From the NCBI GenBank assembly GCA_036345935.2, contig JADWOT020000009.1:9443381-9507380 (forward strand): a stretch of DNA of 64,000 nucleotides, read 5' to 3'. The stretch's first letter is position 1. Each line of letters opens with the position of its first letter. The stretch is from Taenia hydatigena. Taxonomy: Eukaryota; Platyhelminthes; Cestoda; Cyclophyllidea; Taeniidae. The position numbers and the translations under genes are program-made. Shown in pieces: positions 1 through 15,300 of this stretch. The notes under the pieces are model-generated. The model was not told the DNA's origin, searched no databases, and worked only from the letters and a program-made list of their open reading frames with translations.

Positions 1-3000
1 ATATCCCCACCTTCAACCTCACCAGCACACAATTGTGTCAGCTGCTGCCACTTTCACATTTGCTATCCATAATCAACCATAGAGCAGCGTCGAACGTTGG
101 TTACTGGTTTGGTGGATTGCATTGTCGATGTTATTGGGCCACTATGAGAGATTAAACCAGAGGCACAACATGACCTATTATGTGAGAGCCAAAGGTCATT
201 GCAAATTTTGACTGGCAACTAGAATGGGATGACCTCCCCCAAGGTACAAAACATAGCGTTGCCATCGAAGAAAGGAAGAAGTTGAAAGAAAAAAGCATTG
301 AAAGCATACCAACTGAAGGCAAGAAAGCAAGCAGTTGGTCTAATGCTATGCAATGTGAAAGGGGGGACGCCCAGCTACTCATCAAGCAGTCACACAGCTG
401 TGCATCGGAAGGAAGCGAGCGAAATTGGCGCGGTGGTGAAACAGCAACACTGCCTTTCCTCTCAGAGTTGTTTGGAGCAGTAGGTGGATACAAACACGAC
501 TCAGGTGGTGGAAACCACCTCCCACCTACCGTAATTTAGTCACAGTTCTGGAAGAAGTTACGAAGAAGCTTGCTATACCAAGGCAATCCCCATCGCCTCA
601 GCCAGAACTGTAGATGTTCACAGACATGTAGTAAGATTGTGGAGGAAACTTGTGCCTACAAAGCATGGTTGGGTAGTGTTTATGGCAAAAGGAACTTTGG
701 CTCCGTGTTGGAAAGTTTGCAGATCAATCGAGACTGCGCTTTGTGACTTGTCACTTGACAAGTTATGTAAGGAGACAGTGTCGCATGCTGTCGGTCGTTA
801 CCCGTTCGGTTACTCATCTTGATGGTGATGAAAAGAAGTCGAAGACGACGTTACAAATTCATGTTAAAGGGCATCACAGGATAATTGCATGCACAATTAC
901 ATAAGGATTTCTTTAGCTATGACAAAGCATAGGATGGAATACGATGGCCATATTACTGCACGGTCGTAATCCAACTGGCCGGTTCCTCCATGCTTGATGC
1001 GGCGCCTGCAAAACTTGGAGGATTCCGAGGGTAGTTGGAATAGAGCAATAGAATCGAACGATAAGCGTGCAACATTATGGCCAGAGTACTACAGTGGAGG
1101 TCAGCGCAAATTCACAGGAGTGCCTGTCAAATAATTGTGATTGACCGTGTATGTGGAAGCGGAATGCCCTGTGATTGTCTGACCTCTATGGGACGACCTA
1201 AATGCGCGTTGACCTTTCCAACATGATGACCCCTTTTATTGCACCGCCTTTCCCACAAACTCAACAACTCTTGCAATGCGGAATCGTCCTTACGCGCAAA
1301 GCAGCCTTTGGACTTTGGACGCGCCTTAAGCTCCCACGCGGATCACCTGGCTCTTAGCGGCTCCTAACCACGTGTGCGCACAATCGTTAATAAATCGGGG
1401 ACTGTAAATATGAGATGAAGCGATAATTAGTGCGTCCCACTTGTGACCTTACGAGTGGGAGAAGAGAGTGGACCACTGCATGTGCGTCAGATGAGCAAAT
1501 GCAAGCTGTTGACAAGTGAAGCACACAACCACATTTGAAGATTAGACGTGACTGACTAATTGGCTCTGTGTTTGACATTAACTTATGAGAGCAAAGGCGT
1601 AGAGAGAATGTAATGCGCATTTTGACCTCAGTGTAAGGGAGGCTGCAGCATGGGCTGAGGGCACACATTTAACTACCATTTCACCCCAAGTAATTGCGTA
1701 TAAGAAGGTCAGAGACATCGGTTCACTGCGTTGCGCGGTGCTTGTACCGAAACCCGCTCACACGCACACACACCTACGTTCACATCTGATCTCCCACGGT
1801 GGTCGTATGGTACTGCGATTTCGAAACTGAAGCTGTATGGTGACGGGTAAGAAGTTTGTACTCCAAAGCTCCTATTTGCTCGAACAGGTTAGGTGTGGAA
1901 ATGGGTTTAGTGAGCAGAAGATACGCTGTAAAGGTGGAAAAGCAGGCACGCATCTAGGTTACTACTGATGACGCTTAAGTATGCATATCCCAGCACTGAA
2001 CAGGCTGTTTTGCACACCGATAGATGGGTCAGCCTGAGGTCATTTGTCTCCAAAAGTCTACCCTTTGATTAATGCATTGCACACAGGAGTAGGAGGAGGA
2101 GGAGGAATTGAAGGAAAGGAAACACCTCAAGTCAACACCCGACAGAAATAAGAGAGGAGGGAAAGGAGGAGAAGAGGAAAGAGGGCTCTATGGGTGCGTC
2201 GTCTAAGAGGTTCCCATGAACAAAAAATTGGAAGGCATGGATTCACATGTACACAATCAAAATAAGCCTTGTGTATGTGGAAAGGGAGGATGCGATGTGT
2301 TGAGTGCACACATGGTGCAGAAAGCTGTTGCCCAGAGGATGGTAAATTGAAGTGCTATTTAAATGTCAATGTGTCGTTATTTGCGTACTTATCAGATCAT
2401 ATTGCCCTCGGCAGAGGGAAGAAAAATGTTTAAATCGCATACACACGTACGCACGTACATATGTAAAAGCGAACGTAAAGTGCTGTTGAGTGTGTGAATT
2501 GGAGGATGAAGTGCTGCAATGTGTGCTAGCAGGGTTCTTTCAATTGAGAGGAGGAATTTGGGAGCGAGATGAGACAGCTAGGCAACGAGACGAACACAAC
2601 CACAGTCTATAGTTTCATCGTTTCAGTAGCAGTAGCAACGGTGGAAGGAGCCGCCAACGAATCAGCCTTCTACGCCTTGAGAAACATCAAAAAGGAGCCA
2701 CGAGTACATAAGTTGAGGAGAGACCTTTCTAGAGTAGTGAGGGATGGTGTCTCTTCCTGGTAAAACGTGCCTCCAGACACAAGAGCGAAAATGCGTTGGG
2801 ACATTACGTCAAGAAGGACTGTTCATTTGAGATAATAATAAGGGTAAGAACAAACGAGGCACGTGCATAACGGTCTGTCGCGTCTTTTCTTTAAGTCTCT
2901 GCTTATAAAACTGGGTTCCAATTTGAATTTAAGAGGATGATTAAACACCATTTTGCAAAGGACTGAGATGAAACTAATTGTTTTGCGTGTCACAAAAGAA

Positions 3001-6000
3001 GAGGAAAATTAGATACGATGTCAACGATGTGTTTTGCATTGGGGGGGGGGGAGAGATCGTAAGGATTCATAGAAAATAGGTATTTAGTAGGGTGCACACC
3101 CACTTGGCAGGATTGTTAATGCATTAATTTATTTGAAGGTTGAGCCGATAGCCCACTCAAGCTTGTATTTGCGTGTCTAAATGTAGACACATTACGTACA
3201 CTAAATAGCCACCTAAAAGTACGAACTTCCCAACCAGAAAACAAAAAATGCGATTATTCGGAGGTAATCAAAAGAGAAAAAGGGGAGGCGAACAGCACTA
3301 GCGAGCATTTGTGTGCGGTGCATACACAAAGCACAGAACAGGAGAGAACCTCGGTCAATAGGCTAGAGCAGCACCCATTTTCTTCACGCATAATGACCAA
3401 ACCAATTGATGTCTGACCTCCGGTAGTGATTCCCACCACATAAACTAGCGCTCGTTCATTCTCACACATCAATTCATTGCACACATTTTACACACCGATT
3501 AAAAGTGGACCCTTTTGTTCCAAATTCAATGAGTGTGTGGGAACCTAATTGGTGTCAGCTCCCGTTTTGTGTTAAAATGATTACGACTTTGATGGGAGAG
3601 GTTACGTTGGATCGTGTCAGACACGTGAGGGCAAAAAGAAGCCTGGACCCACTTATTTACACTGAAATACATTCACCATAATGGTGAACAATACCAATAG
3701 GGAAAGCATTTTTGGTGCTGCACTATCACAGTAGATTTTACGCTTTAACATCCTACTGATTAAAAATAACAGCAACTACATAAAAGGCATTTTTAAAGCC
3801 AACACAATCCACCTATTTGCATGAAGCTACTAAGCCGCAGAAAATGAAGAACAGACAAAATAGACATAATGGGGGAAGTGGCGGTAGATTACATAAACAG
3901 TGGTCTGAGAGTTAACCATTACTATGCATCACCTCTATCACGAATGCAATCACCTAAATGCAGACATTTGTTGTTAGGCAACGTTGTCAACGAAAGAGCT
4001 ACAAATTTGCCATTACAAACTAGGACATTTGATGCGAAGCAACAGGAGGCATTGATGCATTGGTTGTGTTGTGTGTCAGACAGTAATTAGGACGGCCTTA
4101 TCATAGCAACAGATAGTGGAAGTAGGCTTCACTTTGAGTCGAACAATGTCAGGCGAGGGCTATTTTAAATTTAAATCAGTGCATATAAACAGGAGCGAAT
4201 AAAGGCCAAAGTCTATCTCTTTTGCACTTAAAGACGCTGTCTACGACAACTCGACAGGCGTCGGTGCTGAAGTAGTGCCAACACGTCGCACATCCCACGA
4301 TCCTATGGAAGTGCATTGGATAATGGAGACAAATGCTGCATTCATCAACGGCTTTCCATGTGACACTAGCCTAATGAACACCCTGCGATAAAGTAGCGAC
4401 TAGAGCACAAGCTCGCATGCCATAAAAGTAAGCAAATAAAATTTCTGACAGCGTTGAGGGCTAGCTGCGTATCTGTGGAACAAATCATGCACTTTAACCG
4501 GGGCTATCGTCCAATCCCACCGCAACGCCACCAGCATGTTTGTTTTACTGCCATGTAGTGACAGGTTGACACGATCTCCGATACACAAGCAGTGAAATTT
4601 GACATATGGAGGTATAGATTTAAACATAGACAACTACGCCCAGATAATGCCACGCTGGATGTGACCACAGATGCTTCTTGACGTGACGTCAATGCAAGTG
4701 TAATTATGTCTGCAAACGCGTACTTTTCAACCTAAATGTAGGCTGGGAGCTGACCTACACCCGTCCTCTCGTCCAAGCAAATAGAATAGGAGTGAGGAGA
4801 AATGGGATAAATGCGACTCACAGACGGAAGAACGGGGCAAGCTCGTGGGAAAAGGGGAAGAGGAGGTAAGAGACGGCCTGCCATCCTATTCACACCATTA
4901 TGCCTTGCAAGTGGATCGAAATCGCACTGCGCAGGAAGAGTAAGCCCAATGCTGAACTGATATGGATCTCTTCCCTTTTGTGAAGCAGATATTTAAAATT
5001 GGTAAAATTTTCTCACACAACGCTAAGCTTTCAACCAGATGAAATGGATTGGGCGCGATGGCTGAAGCGCTGATGAGCTAATGCGAGAGGTGTGTGATTA
5101 AATTGTGTGGTCACTTTCACACCTGTCATTGTGGCTTACTTTCTCTGACTCAGCACATCATTATGCTTGAAATCGAAAATGCAGACTGGAACAGTTCTCA
5201 AAATTTGGCGCCTTTAAGGATGACCAAGCACACCCATCCAAAGTGGTCGACATTTGATAGTGAAATATGAGATGATGACCAAATTCTTTCTTTGCCAAAA
5301 TTGAGTGGACAAATCGGTCTACAAGTACGCAAGAAGGGACAGCCAATGCATAAGCACTTAGGAGGGGCACGAGGAAGCTGGATGGAGAGCCGCATGATTA
5401 AAACTGGCCAGTGTTAAGAGACGTATAGTCTGGAGGCTTGGATCCCACTTCGATCGGGTCGTGTTAATGCATCCTACCATCGTGTAGTGGAAAGTGTAGT
5501 CGTTTCGGCATTCAATCGGCCATCCAGATTGTGTGCCACCACCCATGACAGCAACCCACTTGTAGAAGACGACTATTAAACCACACGCACACAGTGTTTG
5601 GCATTTAATGTAACAAGGGTTCAATATTTTGAGGCAGAGCTGGAACTGTAATAGACCAAACAAATACTGACTTTTGACAACGAAGTAGTACTATGGCAAT
5701 TTGCTCGACTCAGGATGGAGTGAGTCAAACGGCAATGCCATTTGATTGGGGTACCGCAAACCGCTTACTGACCTCTATAAACGCGTGTTTGTAAAGATCC
5801 ATCCTATCATGTCAATCGCAAATATGGGAATCAGAGGCGACTCTTCATGCAAATAACACAGGAAATGGGGCGCCTTCAGTCATTAATAAAGGATAAAAAT
5901 GTTTATTAGCCGGCAGCACCGTTAATGTCTAAAGAGGGGCGACATGATTAAACCACATCGCATAAACATAAACACAGGTCGCATGGTTGCACGCGACGAT

Positions 6001-7080
6001 CGCTATCATTAGTGTCCATAACATTAATTATGCCTACAACAAAGCGGTTAGCGCCCTTGCAACGAGGCTTAGAAGGCGATACTAGCAGAAATCGTCATTG
6101 TTAACGATTATCCGTTGGTGTTGAAAAAATGAGCAGTGCAATAGGTCATGGGTGAAAACGATTTAAGCTGTTGATGTAGAAGTGAGTGATGTGAAATGAA
6201 AGAATGCAAGGTGATGAAGAATGGAGGGTAGCACATCAGAAACGTTGAATTTCGAATGCCGGAGACCGATGGGTCAAGCACATGTAGAAATTTTCTACCC
6301 ACATAACAAATGAAATGATTTACGCTTCCATTTACAAAAGGGAGGCAAAGGCAGTGATTACCAAATGCTGATAGATACACAAACCTGCAGGCTAATATTA
6401 AACCAAATATATGATTGCAAACCGCCAGTCTTTTTATTTGGTGTAACCCTCTCTATTCCATTCTGGTAATCACGGTTGGGAACAGTCGGATATAGACGTA
6501 CATCTTCCAGAAGGATTGCCGTTTGAACGCGAAGGTTCCCTCTGTGAAACAAGTCTTCCTTTTTGACACAACCTGATCGAATACGTCAAGATGGGAAAAG
6601 AGGGGAGGATGATGAGGAAGCCGAATGACCAAATTGGTGACTCGATTAATCACTCCATCGATCGATAAACGGAAGTGTTCTTCCATGACGCGTGGGAGCC
6701 GACAAGATGCGATTATTGCAGAATCATTTACCAAAGCACAAATAAATGCTCATTTTCAAAAAAAAGGTAATTCGTTAGGCAGCCCATTACTCGCTAAATA
6801 GACCACTTTCCTCACTGGTAAAATACTTAACTAAGATGTTTGCAGACTAAATTGGGGAGAAGTGACTGGAGATGTTGAAGTTGAAGTGGGAACGTGCCAT
6901 CTTTCAGGATGCCGAAGCCGTGCCTTTTGCTACTCTCGATCAGCATTTGACGAATCATCTGAGTAGATCGGGGCTCTATCAGAATGAGGAAGGATGCATA
7001 TCAATCAAGGAGGGGCATTTTAATGACGGCCTCTTAATCTGGCTTGAGAATGTGACCACTAGCCTTTCTGTACTACGGCA
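1..7080. repeat. Diverged segmental duplicate, copy A (of 10.4-21.7 kb)
   Basis: No gene is supported here. Read by eye, the stretch matches 10378-21690 in the same orientation and order as a chain of blocks: 1-985 with 10378-11275, 1012-1150 with 11880-12030, 1815-2870 with 12020-13050, 3060-4200 with 13270-14500, 4470-4960 with 15340-15870, 5070-6090 with 17985-19045, and 6460-7080 with 21110-21690. Similarity looks like roughly 70-80 percent with many small indels. Open frames inside are short and do not correspond between copies, so I treat them as chance. A run of 11 G lies at 3041-3051 and a short CA-rich tract near 1761-1772. Confidence 0.75.
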
Positions 7081-9387
7081 GTATTGCATATTCTGCTTTA
7101 GTGGTATGATTTCTTCCGACTCATTGGAAGACTTGGGGTGCTGCATCTTCATTGCTGCATTCTATCTGGGTCAAGCAAACCAGTTGCGTGCAGTTTTAAA
7201 ATTCTTGCTAAAAAAGGGATTACTTGTTTCAACATCAAGAATGAAATGCTGCGAGGGCTGAAGGCATCCAAAATATGAAGTACATAACCTAATTTCTCAA
7301 CACCTTGGCACTAAGAGGACCACGCTAGACAAGTGGGCTAGCACCATCTGCTAGATGAAAAAGAGTTCCGTTCTTTCAGACTTCCACTTGAACCTTTCCA
7401 TTTATCATCTACTGAGAATCATCAAATCAGGTCGCCGAATATGCGTTTGAAGCATGTTCGCCTGAGACAGTAGACTTGTTGATGTGTTGGGGTGAGATTC
7501 AAGCTTGTCAGCTGGGGCACACAGGAGGCGCTGACATAAGATGTTCGAGTGGTCGATTCTCCGATAAGGCGGGGTCAACGTTCAATCAAACCGGCACAAC
7601 ATGTGGCTCACTGGCTCTGGTACTATGCATTACCTTCTTACCGGAATAGCTATATCTATGGCCGTCAAAGATTCGCACTTCTGGAGCACATGCCCTTTTC
7701 CCATCACTTCAATCTTCATCATTCCGTCATCATCATGATGACCCACGCCCACTTAGTCATGTCATACAGGGTTGAGAAATGGTGATGGCTAGGCGTTGGA
7801 CTAACCAGAAGGTGGTTTACTACAAATAACGGTGCTCTTTTTGTCCCACTGATCATTGAAGTTGTATCAGGTGGAATGCAGCAGTCTCAAGCGAAGTCGA
7901 AATCGTCCGAAGTAAAAAACAGGGCGATTGAATACCATTAAGTCCCCAGCAACTTTAAAAGATTTTTTCCCAAAATTTACAGGAGATGATGGCTCTGACT
8001 CAAAACACCTTGTGACATGTCATGCTATGCACTACCATCCCAAATGCGTCACCAGTCCCTGAATAGCACTAAAGTTGACGCAGCCTTCGGCACAGCGGCA
8101 ACGACCACATGTCAAGTCAAACAGATTAGAAGTACACCGCCCGTTTCTCGACACCATCACGCGCTGACAGCTTCACAAGTCTCGTCATCTTCACCGCACT
8201 GTATATTACACGCGTTCAACTTGATAAACACTGAGCCCCAACTGAATTGCATAGCCTGGGTTAAAGCCGTCTAGATTAATATTACCGTAGGGTGCTCACA
8301 CACTACCTATGAGACCATTACAAGAGGGGATGAGAGGTCTGTCCTGCGTCACCTGTGCTTCCTTGGCCACCTCTAGTTGGACTCCATATCATTATCATTA
8401 TGAAGCTAAGTGCAATTGCGATAACAAAACATGAGTCCTTCTACTTGCTCTTAGCCTTTTGGAAGATTAAAATTTGGCATCCTAAGTTACTTTTCGCACG
8501 ATCCTTTCTCTTCACTCGCCGTATTGCATGTAACACCCTTTCAATTGAAAGCGTAAACACTGAACCCTCACCACATTGTACAGCCTAAATTAAAGCCGTC
8601 CCAAGTCCGAATTACCGCCGCAGAAACCATGCGTTACTTGCCTTTGCCTGGAAACGTCCAAGTTGACTCCAATTCTTTATCCGCGAATGGGCAGAGACTT
8701 GTGATGGTGACATCTGAGCTCTTCCACACGACCTCAACAACTTGGCAGTCCGGAAATCGCCAACTTAAGTGAGATTTTCACAAGTCAAAAACAAAAGCAC
8801 CAAAGACCCCAGGCAACACTGCATCAGGCCACCTATATCCAGAGTTGGGCTTGAGGTTATCTCAGGAGACCTACTTCAACTTAAAATCCCCACGCTGATT
8901 TATTAATAAGAGGTGAGTTGACAAAACCGTTAGTAAAGTCGACTCACTTCAAAGGACCAAAGGAGAGACAGAGCCGGAAAAGTCAAAGTCAGAAAAGAAT
9001 CGGGCACGTCTATTGGCTGTAAGCACGCCCACACACAATTATGGCACCAAGCAAACAAACAAACAAACACAAAGAAACCAGTTCAAGTAAAAGAAGAGAA
9101 GCGTGGCACCCCTACATCCGTGACAATGGGACAAGAAGTAGTTTGGGTGGGGGTGCCCTGCTCAGCAACCGTTCACAAAAGAGGCGCCTTGCTCGTGTAG
9201 ATATTACAGGGAGCTCGAGGGGAAGGAAGGGAGGTAGGGATAGAGAAAGAGGTTTAAAATCATATAACAAATGGAAGGAAAGGAGATTGAGGACTTTGTG
9301 TTAAAGTGGGTAAAGCCAATAAGGACATATGTACACACTGGGGTAAGCAGAAGGGGGTAGAAGAGAGGAGAGTGGAGCGGAGACGCG
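7081..9387. other. Intergenic stretch, no gene seen
   Basis: I see no exon with a plausible product or splice frame. A short degenerate repeat is present: about 8150-8340 resembles about 8480-8650, both containing a 'cactgagccc/cactgaaccc' segment followed by a shared 'taaagccgtc' end. A low-complexity AAAC-type run lies near 9052-9072. The stretch follows the 3' end of the minus-strand gene whose stop codon is at 9388-9390. Confidence 0.5.
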
Positions 9388-12300
9388 TCAAGGCCGCAGA
9401 GGTGTGTAGGTGGCAGTCTGTTCGAAATCATCCCTCTTGTTCGGCGTAAAGAGGACACTCCTGAGTGAAGGTGAAGGATCCGGACCGTAGTACTTTACAG
9501 CCACAAAATACCGCGTCTCCAGCTATAGATGAGTGAAACACTGGGCAATTAGGGACCAAGAAGCAAGCCTCCATGAATAAGCCATACTGCGTGTGGTTCG
9601 TCAATCGTGCACTATTCAAGCCTGCTTTATTTGCTTTTGTTGAATTTCATACTACCCGACCCTCCAGTCCTGTCAATCAAAACACTCTTCGCCCCGCGAA
9701 CGCATAGAGTGGACAATAAAACGTCGAGTCAGTAGATTACAACTGGAGGCTATATTTCCCGGATCGTCCAACAATAGTGCACAGATTTGCAATAAGGAAA
9801 TGAATTTTGGATTCACAATCAAAAATCAGAATGCACATCCACCACATTTCTCTCGCTATCTCATGCACGATCAACCTCACAGAGGAACACTTAGCCATGC
9901 GATGTACCAATACCAAGCCAATCATCCACAAACTGAATAGCTAGACTTCGGCTGCGCATCTTGTCTCCATAATCACACACTTGTCGAAGTGACGTGATTT
10001 GTAGATTCGAAGGAGGGTAGATTAAAACACAGAACAATAAGAAGGCAACTGGATTACCCTTGTACGGAGCGAACACTAAAGTGGGCGGAGTAAAAGGACA
10101 ATCAGCACTATTCCGATCAGGAGAGAGAAAACAGACAGACCTAGGGCGGGTACATTATGGGTGTTACCGAATGAATGAAAAAAATGGTGAATGTACCAGT
10201 CTTAGGACAAAACCGCCCTGGACAGCAAACATCACGTGCCGGACGGCCCTCGACAAAAAGTGGCAAAAGCGATAGTGGCAAACGCTGGTAGTGCTGTTGA
10301 GAGGTGACAACCCCTCTCCCTTTGACTTGGGGAAGTTGATCGCTCTCACATCTACTGAATTTGGACAATTTTGATTGAATTCCTAACATTTCCACCTCCA
10401 ACCCTACCGCCATACAGTTTTGCCAAGTGCTGTCACTTTCACATTAGCTACCCATATTCAACCGTAGAGCAGAGCCAAACGTTGTTTACTGCCTTAATGG
10501 GTTGCGTTGTCGACGTTATTAAGCCACTGTGAGGGACCAACTATGTGAGAGTCAAAGGTCATTGCAAATTTCCGATTGATAACTAGACCGGAAAGGCTTC
10601 CTTTAAATTACTAGGCATAGCTTTGCCGTTGAAGAAGGGAAGGACCGTGAAGAAGCGCCAGCAGAAGCCAATGTGAAAGAGGAGACGCCCAGCTATTCAT
10701 CAAACACTCATATAGCAGTGCACCGGAAGGAAACGAACAAAAATTGACGCGAGAGTGGAACAACAACGTTAACTTTCCTTGGAGAGATGGTTGGGGCAGT
10801 AGGTGAATGCAAACACGCCGCATGTAATGGAACATAGCCTCACATACCTTACTGTAGTCGCTATCCCTGGTGGAAGTCACGAAAGAATGTTACCATACTA
10901 AGGCGATCCTTATCGGTCCAGTCGGGAGCACAGGTTTTCACACAAGCGTGATAAGATTAAGAAAACCTGTGCTTACAAAGCAAGGTGGGTAGTGCTCGCG
11001 AAAACAGGTACTTTGGTTTGGTGTTGAAAAGACTGCAGGTCAGCTGAGACTGTACATTGCGCCTTGTCGTTAGACAGGATATTTAAGGAGCCAAAATCGG
11101 ATGCTGTCGGTCCTTACTCATTCATTCGCTCAGCTCAACCGTGATGAAAGGTAGGAAGAAAATCACAAGATGCTTTGATTCATAAATACATAAGGATTTC
11201 GTTGAATACAACGAAATGTAGGACGGAAGATTGCCATATCATCGCATGGTTGTAATCCAACATACAAATTGATCCGTATCTGATGTGGTCTCTTTTACTT
11301 CCAAACGCCCCCTCATCCCCCAGCAATAATTCCAACACAAGCATGAAATAACAAGCATGGACAAAATAACGCTCACGAAACACCTAGTCCACAAAAAGAC
11401 GGTCTTTATGCACAACTATAGTAGCGCCTCCAACCCGTTATAGGAAATGGTAACAGTCATAAGTGCAGATAAGCTAACACAGTCGTCAGATGAGAGCAAG
11501 GATTGCTAACTAAAGAGAATTAAGATAAAATAGGCACGTCACTCACGAGTTCGCCGTCGTCGTCGTCGTTGGAAGGGAGGTTGGTAGAAGTGGTGCTTGT
11601 GGCAGCAGGCATATCATCAATGCCGTGCATTAGGTCAGAGGCACCAAAAGCAGCAGGAGCAGCGGCGATGGCGACAGAGCTGACCTCGTCACCATCAGAA
11701 GGCGAGGCAAGAGTGAACTGGCGACTGGCTGAGGGCACGTGGATGTTGGAGTAGATGGAAGAGACGCCTCCCCCAGATTGCTGCTGCTGACGATTGCTCG
11801 GTTTTCGTCTTAGATTCATCGGATGACCGTCAGACGCCGCGCATCCACGAGATGCCTCTTCTGTATTTTCACTTTTCAATAACTTGGGGGGATTTCGAGG
11901 GATGTCTGCATGGGGCGATTAAATCGAACAATAAGAGTTTGTTCCAATAGTCAGAGTGCTTCAGTGGAGGCCAGAATGCATTCACAGGAGTGCCTATCAG
12001 ATAATTACGATTGGCTTGGCATATGAAACCAAAGCTGCAAGCTGTCGGGCCAGAAGTTTACATTCCAAAGCGCCCACTCCCTTAACCAGGCCGGGTGAGA
12101 GAATGGGTCTGGCGAGCAAAAAGTACGTTACGCAGGTGGAAAAGCAGACACGCATCCGGGTTACTACCGATGACACTTAAATATGCGCGCTCGAACGCTG
12201 AACAGCCTATACTGCTGCAAGTTAAGGAATAAGTCAGGATGAGGTCACCCGTCTCGAAAATGATACTCCTTGATTAATAAATTGTGCACAGGACGAGGAG

Positions 12301-15300
12301 GAGGTGAAGGGGAATAAAGAGCCTTAACTCAGCACAAGGAGAAAGAGGAGCAAATGGAAGAGGATTCCAAGGCTGTCGTCTGGGAAATCTTCATGAACGA
12401 AATTCGAAAGGTGTAATATCGCCCGTTACAAAGCATCAGCCTATGTCAAACCTGAGACACATCTTGTGTATGCAGAAAGAGGGGATGATGCGATGTGTTC
12501 AGTGCACAGTTGATGCAGAAAACCATTGCTTAGAGGATGTTAAGTTAAAGTGGTATTAGAATGTCAATGCGCCATTATCTACGCGTTTATTAGAACTTAT
12601 GCCTCTCAACGAAGGAAAAGATATTAAATTCGCATACACACGTACGTACGTACAAACGTACGCAAAAAACGTCGTCAACTTTGTGATATGGAAGACAAAG
12701 CGATGCAAGGTGTGCAAGCAGAGTTCTTTCAATTGAGAGGAGGAACATGGGAGCAAAACCAAGCAGCTAGTCAACGAGACGAACACAGGCACCATCACAT
12801 CCACAAACATTACATGACCTCACCATTCGAGCAGCGGCAGCATCAGAAGTGTCTCATGAAGTAGACTTATTTCCTTTGAAACACTTAAAAGACTTGAGAG
12901 ATAATAAGAAGCAGGGCGACCTTTCTCACGCACTTTGTGAGTGACGATGCCTCTGCCTGGCAAAACGTGCCTCCAGGCACGAAAGCGACAATGGGTTGGG
13001 ACACTACGTCAAGGACTGTTCATTGCAAGCAAACCTTGGACATTTCACCAAAAGAGAGCCATCACAGCATCCGTCAGTGCTGTTCAATGTTCTTCAACAC
13101 GGCTGCATAATCAGTTCCTTAATTGCGCACAGACCGCATGTCAACTTCAGCTAACGCAATGAAGTACTTTGTCTTCCGCCTCATGGGACAACCCTCAAAG
13201 GTATTAGCACCACATTCCAACCAGGAAAGGACGATTCACCAAGGATTGTGAGTAGAAGTTTTAACGATGCAGAGACCACAGATATTCCGTAAAATCCTCA
13301 CACACTTGGTAGGGTTGTTGCGAATGCAATTTGGTCGAGACGAAAGCACCGACCATTAACTGCTCTGGAGGTAGAGCTGACAGTCCACTCGAGTAGGCTC
13401 TGTACACCACTCTGATTGATCAGGCATGTATTTGTGCATCTAAATACAGGCACAGCACGCACACACCAAATATCCACCCAAAAGTACGACCTCCCCTATC
13501 AAAAACAACAAGAACAATGTGACGGTTTGACGGTAACCGAGGGCGGAAATGTGAGAGATGAGCAAACACGGGCAAACACAAAGCACAGAACGGGTGAGAA
13601 CCTTGTCCAGCGGGCAAGAGGAGTACTCATTCCTTCACGCACAATGACCCAACCTGTTGATAGTGTCTGATCTCTGGCGATGATTTCCATTGCGCACGAG
13701 TGAACATCCACGTAAACTAGAATTCGCACATTCACACACACCAATGCATCCCACACATTTCAAACCCTAGCCAAAAGTGGATCCATTTGTTCGCAAATCT
13801 AGCAGTGTGTGGGGTCGTAATTGATGACGGTCCTCAGCCTCATGTGAAAATAAACACGACATTGAAAAAGGAACTTACGTTGGACCGTGTCAGACACACA
13901 AGTGAGGATGGAAAGAAATCTGGTTCCGCTAGCCAATAACGAAGTACATTAAAAGTAATGACAACAAATGCCATCAGTCTGCTGCTAGCGTCCCAAAAGC
14001 CTTGCATATAGGAAGACATACCTGGTGCTGCATGGCCATAGTGAATTCACATTCCAGTCACACTGAATAGCAACAAAAGCAACAAGATAAAAGGCAGGCT
14101 TAACCAATGCACATTCCACACGTTTGCATGAGGCCACCAAGTCACATAGAATAAAGAATAGCCAAAGCAGACCTGATGGAGGAATTGACAGTGGATTTCA
14201 TAAACAGTGGTCTGAAAGCTAGCCATCCCTATGCATCATTCCTATCACGAATGCAATCACATAAACGCAGACACCTTTGACTAAAAATCGCAGTAAACGA
14301 ATTAGTGCTCATTTATCACTACAAGCTAGGACGCATGATGCGATGTAATGGGAAGCGTTGATGCATCGTTCGCGTTATGCGTCTGACATAAACCTCAACA
14401 ACCTCGTCATAGTAACAGATAGCGAGAGCAAGCTTCACTTTGAGTCGAACAACGCCAGACGCCAGCTTTAGAGCAGTGCAAATAAACCAGAGCGACTAGA
14501 GGTCAAGGTTCTCAACCGAACGTAGCGTTGGTTCGGCTTTGGCACATTACAGAAGGCTAGCTTGAAAGGAAAAAGAGTAGAAGTGGAAAGAGAGGCGGAC
14601 GCACCGGGAGCGAGAGGCGGATCGATGCGCATCATGCCAGAGTTGCGGAGGCCCGCGGGCGGACTGAGGAACCAATCGGAGCGCTTCTGCAATCGCTCCA
14701 GCTGCCGCTTCCTCACGGAATTGAAACACGAGCCATAGACTGCTGCTGCACCCGAGTCATTGAACTGAAATGGGAAAAGCAGCTACGAGGTCTTTGGAAT
14801 GCCAATGACGCAATGAGGAATGTTGCGAATTAGACTATATGAACACAACATGGGTCCCCGCTGTCAGGCTTAGCCGCATTCAACCACCATCTTGCATGGT
14901 GAAAATGCTTATGATACACCGCAAGTAAGACTGAAATCCAAACACACTGATACCTTGCAATGTCTCGGCCGTTCTTTAATAAGATAAATTTAGGGATTTT
15001 AAATGATTAAACTGCATTTCATTTACTTTCCCTCCACGCCTGGGACATTTTCTGCAACGCATTTTAATACTACACCAATTACACCAGAGTGGTGTCGGCA
15101 TTTCAAAACTGTAAAATTGTCATAGAGAGGGGGTGCGAATTCGTGCAAAATGTGGGTTATTACCTCCCCAAGAGCGCACTGTGAGTGGCTTCCCTGCTAT
15201 AACGGACAGAAACTACTCAGATGGTAATCCAGTGAGCCGGACGAGACAATACTGGCTTTCATAGTGCCACAGACCTGACGTGGACCTTATGACGAAGTGT

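Noticed and set aside
6872..7261. 129-codon plus-strand frame at the end of copy A
   Set aside because: The matching block of copy B (around 21510-21690) has stops and shifts in this frame. There is no recognisable product.
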